A DNA stretch of 29,971 nucleotides from an uncultured Moraxellaceae bacterium. Lineage in GTDB: Bacteria > Pseudomonadota > Gammaproteobacteria > Pseudomonadales > Moraxellaceae. The notes beneath the pieces were generated by a model. It had not been told where the DNA came from. It ran no database searches and worked only from the letters and a program-made list of their open reading frames with translations. The stretch is from assembly GCA_937928295.1 (NCBI GenBank), contig CALEYY010000209.1, positions 1 through 29,971 on the forward strand. Reading direction: 5' to 3'. The position numbers and the translations under genes are program-made. Shown in pieces: positions 27,768 through 29,971 of this stretch; positions within the stretch are counted from its first letter, which is position 1; every line of letters starts with the position of its first letter.

Positions 27768-28955
27768 ATGAGCAAGCCCTATTACGAATTCTTCTGCCCG
27801 GTCAAAGTCATTGCCGGTCACGCCGCCCTCGAACATGTGCCATTCGAGCTCAGCATCCTCGGTGCCCAGCGCCCGCTCATCATCACCGACAAGGGTGTGC
27901 GTGGTGTCGGCCTGCTGACCCATGTCGAAGCTGCCTTCGCCGCTGCCGGCGCCAGCATCGCAGCCATCTTTGACGATGTGCCGCCGGACAGCTCGCTGCA
28001 AACCGTGCGCGCCGCCGCCAAGGTCTATCGCGACAATAATTGCGACGCCATCATCGCCATCGGTGGCGGCTCGGTGATCGACACCAGCAAGGCCGTGAAC
28101 ATCCTCGCCTCGGAAGGCGGCGACGATCTGCTCGTGTACTCCGGCGCGCATGTGCTGAAGCGCCCGCTGAAGCCGCTGTTCGTGGTGCCGACCACCTCCG
28201 GCACCGGCTCGGAAACCACCGCCATCGCGGTCATTTCCGACACAGAAAAAGGCGTGAAGCTGCCCTTCGTGTCCTACTTCCTCATGCCGAACGCCGCCGT
28301 GCTCGACTCGCGCATGACGCTGACGCTGCCGCCGCACATCACCGCCATGACCGGCATGGACGCACTCACGCATGCCGTGGAGTCCTTCACCTGTCTGGCG
28401 CACAACCCGATCAGCGATGCCTACGCCAACGGCGCCATCAAGAAGATCGCCGACAACCTGCTTCATGTGCTCGACAACCCGACCGATGCCGATGGCCGCC
28501 TAGAGCTGGCACAAGCGTCGACTATGGCTGGCGTCGCGTTCTCGAATGCGATGGTCGGTCTGGTGCATGCGCTCGGTCACTCGCTCGGTGCCGTCTGCCA
28601 CCTGCCGCACGGCCTGTGCATGAACCTGTTCCTGCCCTACGCGCTGGAGTTCAACAAAGACAAGAACGGTGATCGCATCGCCGAGCTGCTGCTGCCGCTG
28701 GCCGGTGCCGATGTCTATGCCGCGACGCCGGTAGCCGAGCGCGCCGACCGCGCCATCGCCGAAATCCGTCGCATGCGTGACGAGATCTTCAATCGCTGCA
28801 AGCTGCCGCGCACGCTGCAGGAGACCGGCAAGGTCACGCGCGAACAGCTGGCTCAGATCGCTGATCTGACGCTGGACGACGGCGCAATCATCATCAATCC
28901 GAAGGAAGCCGATCGCGACGAGATCATGGCGATTCTGGAAAAAGCCTGGGGTTAA
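27768..28955 (+). CDS. Iron-containing alcohol dehydrogenase
   Basis: NAD(P)-dependent oxidoreductase of the group III (Fe-ADH) family. It has 395 residues. An N-terminal nucleotide-binding domain has AIIAIGGGSVIDTSKAV (GGGS loop about 99-102) and PTTSGTGSET. Metal-binding residues are in MDALTHAVES and GLVHALGHSLGAVCHLPHG (the Asp and three His ligands of the family). Start MSKPYYEFFCPVKVIAG. The substrate is unknown; family members act on alcohols, aldehydes or lactaldehyde. It follows the SCP2-like gene by two bases. A long inverted repeat lies between its stop and cysQ. Confidence 0.93.
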   Translation: MSKPYYEFFCPVKVIAGHAALEHVPFELSILGAQRPLIITDKGVRGVGLLTHVEAAFAAAGASIAAIFDDVPPDSSLQTVRAAAKVYRDNNCDAIIAIGGGSVIDTSKAVNILASEGGDDLLVYSGAHVLKRPLKPLFVVPTTSGTGSETTAIAVISDTEKGVKLPFVSYFLMPNAAVLDSRMTLTLPPHITAMTGMDALTHAVESFTCLAHNPISDAYANGAIKKIADNLLHVLDNPTDADGRLELAQASTMAGVAFSNAMVGLVHALGHSLGAVCHLPHGLCMNLFLPYALEFNKDKNGDRIAELLLPLAGADVYAATPVAERADRAIAEIRRMRDEIFNRCKLPRTLQETGKVTREQLAQIADLTLDDGAIIINPKEADRDEIMAILEKAWG

Positions 28956-28964
28956 GTGCAGGTC

Positions 28965-29026
28965 GCATCGGGGGCTAATGGTGCGCTCGGGCTAGGATGC
29001 CCGCGCACACCATTAGCCCCCGATGC
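28965..29026. repeat. 62-base inverted repeat between convergent genes
   Basis: GCATCGGGGGCTAATGGTG (28965-28983) pairs perfectly over 19 bases with its complement at 29008-29026. Inside, CGGGC (28988-28992) pairs with GCCCG (28999-29003) around TAGGAT. It begins nine bases after the alcohol dehydrogenase stop and ends three bases from the cysQ stop. No T tract follows on either strand, so it is not a textbook intrinsic terminator, though it would block or stabilise convergent transcripts. Confidence 0.9.
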
Positions 29027-29029
29027 TCA

Positions 29030-29869
29030 TTAAAGTGTGGGCCAGTAGTTAAGCCAGCGTTGTGGCTCACTGCCCACCGCTAAAAAACCTGCATTCAGCA
29101 AAGTGTCTCGCCGGTTGTAACGGAAGACGCTGCCTTGGCAGTCGATCAGATGCCCACCCGCTTCTTCAAGCACGATTTGCGCGGCAGCGGTGTCCCACTC
29201 ACTGGTCGGGCCGAAGCGCGGATAGGCATCAGCCCGGCCTTCTGCCACAGCGCAGATCTTGAAAGCTGAGCCGGCAGGTACGCTCTGTACCGCGCCGACA
29301 TCATCGATGACTGCTTGCTCAAACAGCATCAGTTGCTCGAGACCGTGGCGACGACTGACCGTGAGTTGAATCGGGCGCTCGCCTTTTATGGGCAAGGCTG
29401 CGCTGTGAATACGATGCCAGCCCGATACATCGACCCGGAAGCTGCCCAAGCCTTTGGCAGCGACATAGCTGATGCCGGTGGCGGGCCCGTGGACAACGCC
29501 GAGCACGGCAGCATCGCCCACGATCAGCGCGATGTTGACGCTGAACTCGCCATTGCGGGCGATGAACTCCTTGGTGCCATCGAGCGGATCGACCAGCCAG
29601 CAGGCGGGCCAGTCGCGGCGTCCGGCCAGCTCGGCCTCTGCCGACTCTTCAGACAGAACCGGCAGCGCGCTCCAAGGCTCGGGAACACCCGCCAGCCCCG
29701 CAACAATGCAGTGATGCGCGGCCAGATCGGCCGCCGTCAGCGGCGACTCGTCAGCCTTGATCTGCATCGCCCAGCGGCTGGCATCGGCATAGATCGCCAT
29801 GATCTCGCGCCCGGCCGCTTCAGCCACCGCCAGCACCTCGTGCATCAGACTCAAGTCTGCATTTGTCAT
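29030..29869 (-). CDS. cysQ: 3'(2'),5'-bisphosphate nucleotidase CysQ
   Basis: Hydrolyses 3'-phosphoadenosine 5'-phosphate (PAP) to AMP, recycling the by-product of sulphate assimilation. It has 279 residues, slightly longer than E. coli CysQ (246). Li-sensitive phosphatase motifs are KADESPLTAADLAA (38-51), metal-binding SEES (73-76), DPLDGTKEF (94-102) and EWDTAAAQIVLEEAGG near residue 220. Archaeal-type inositol monophosphatases share the fold, but the order and SPLTAAD motif match CysQ. CGGAGC lies about 11 bases before the start. The upstream region runs into adapter sequence, so its promoter is cut off. Confidence 0.93.
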   Translation of the reverse strand: MTNADLSLMHEVLAVAEAAGREIMAIYADASRWAMQIKADESPLTAADLAAHHCIVAGLAGVPEPWSALPVLSEESAEAELAGRRDWPACWLVDPLDGTKEFIARNGEFSVNIALIVGDAAVLGVVHGPATGISYVAAKGLGSFRVDVSGWHRIHSAALPIKGERPIQLTVSRRHGLEQLMLFEQAVIDDVGAVQSVPAGSAFKICAVAEGRADAYPRFGPTSEWDTAAAQIVLEEAGGHLIDCQGSVFRYNRRDTLLNAGFLAVGSEPQRWLNYWPTL

Positions 29870-29937
29870 GCTACAAGCTCCGTTATGATGTCGCAGGCTC
29901 TGTCGGCTTTGGCATACTGTAGTCAGGTCTTACAGGA

Positions 29938-29971
29938 AGATCGGAAGAGCACACGTCTGAACTCCAGTCAC
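29938..29971. other. Illumina TruSeq adapter sequence (artefact)
   Basis: The final 34 bases begin AGATCGGAAGAGC and continue through ACACGTCTGAACTCCAGTCAC, identical to the standard Illumina read-1 adapter. It is not genomic DNA; the genomic sequence ends at about 29937. The bases just before it belong to the cysQ upstream region. Confidence 0.98.

Overview
The window is GC-rich, gene-dense chromosomal DNA from a gammaproteobacterium, most likely near the Pseudomonadales. The evidence is gene order: a secretin gene followed by aroK, divergent from mrcA; then priA, rpmE, argS, a SPOR protein, hslVU, ubiE-ubiJ-ubiB, hisI-hisE and tatABC. This resembles the Pseudomonas-type arrangement. No tRNA, rRNA, CRISPR array, insertion sequence or prophage was recognised, and no gene-free stretch exceeds 300 bases. 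The last 34 bases are Illumina adapter, and the first bases cut aroK, so the window is probably a whole short contig.

Layout. 1-1841 (minus): aroK (truncated by the edge) and a short PilQ/HofQ-type secretin. 1979-6679: mrcA (PBP1a, plus) convergent with priA (minus). 6751-17816 (all plus): rpmE with its own promoter and terminator, then argS-SPOR-hslV-hslU, an FFLEELY-motif protein, ubiE-ubiJ-ubiB (ubiquinone), hisI-hisE (histidine) and tatA-tatB-tatC (Tat export), many with 1-4 base overlaps. A perfect palindromic terminator closes this block. 17891-20112 (minus): a lipoprotein-type alkaline phosphatase translationally coupled to an unknown secreted 181-residue protein, in DNA that reads visibly more AT-rich. 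20284-24563 (plus): argE, argA and ilvD (arginine and branched-chain amino acids), closed by a strong terminator. 24644-25182 (minus): an overlapping DUF4160-DUF2442 pair, again AT-richer. 25305-29869: a CoA-binding protein, a 2-oxoglutarate/iron oxygenase resembling bacterial prolyl hydroxylases, rlmJ, an SCP2-like protein paired with an iron-dependent alcohol dehydrogenase, a long inverted repeat, and cysQ.

Most of the window is housekeeping. I see no clear large novel system. The parts least explained by known biology are the phosphatase/181-residue pair, the DUF4160-DUF2442 pair, the SCP2-like/alcohol dehydrogenase pair, the secretin gene that has lost its pilMNOP neighbours, and the T-tract-free long hairpin between the alcohol dehydrogenase and cysQ. 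All functional statements come from reading motifs by eye; no database search was run.
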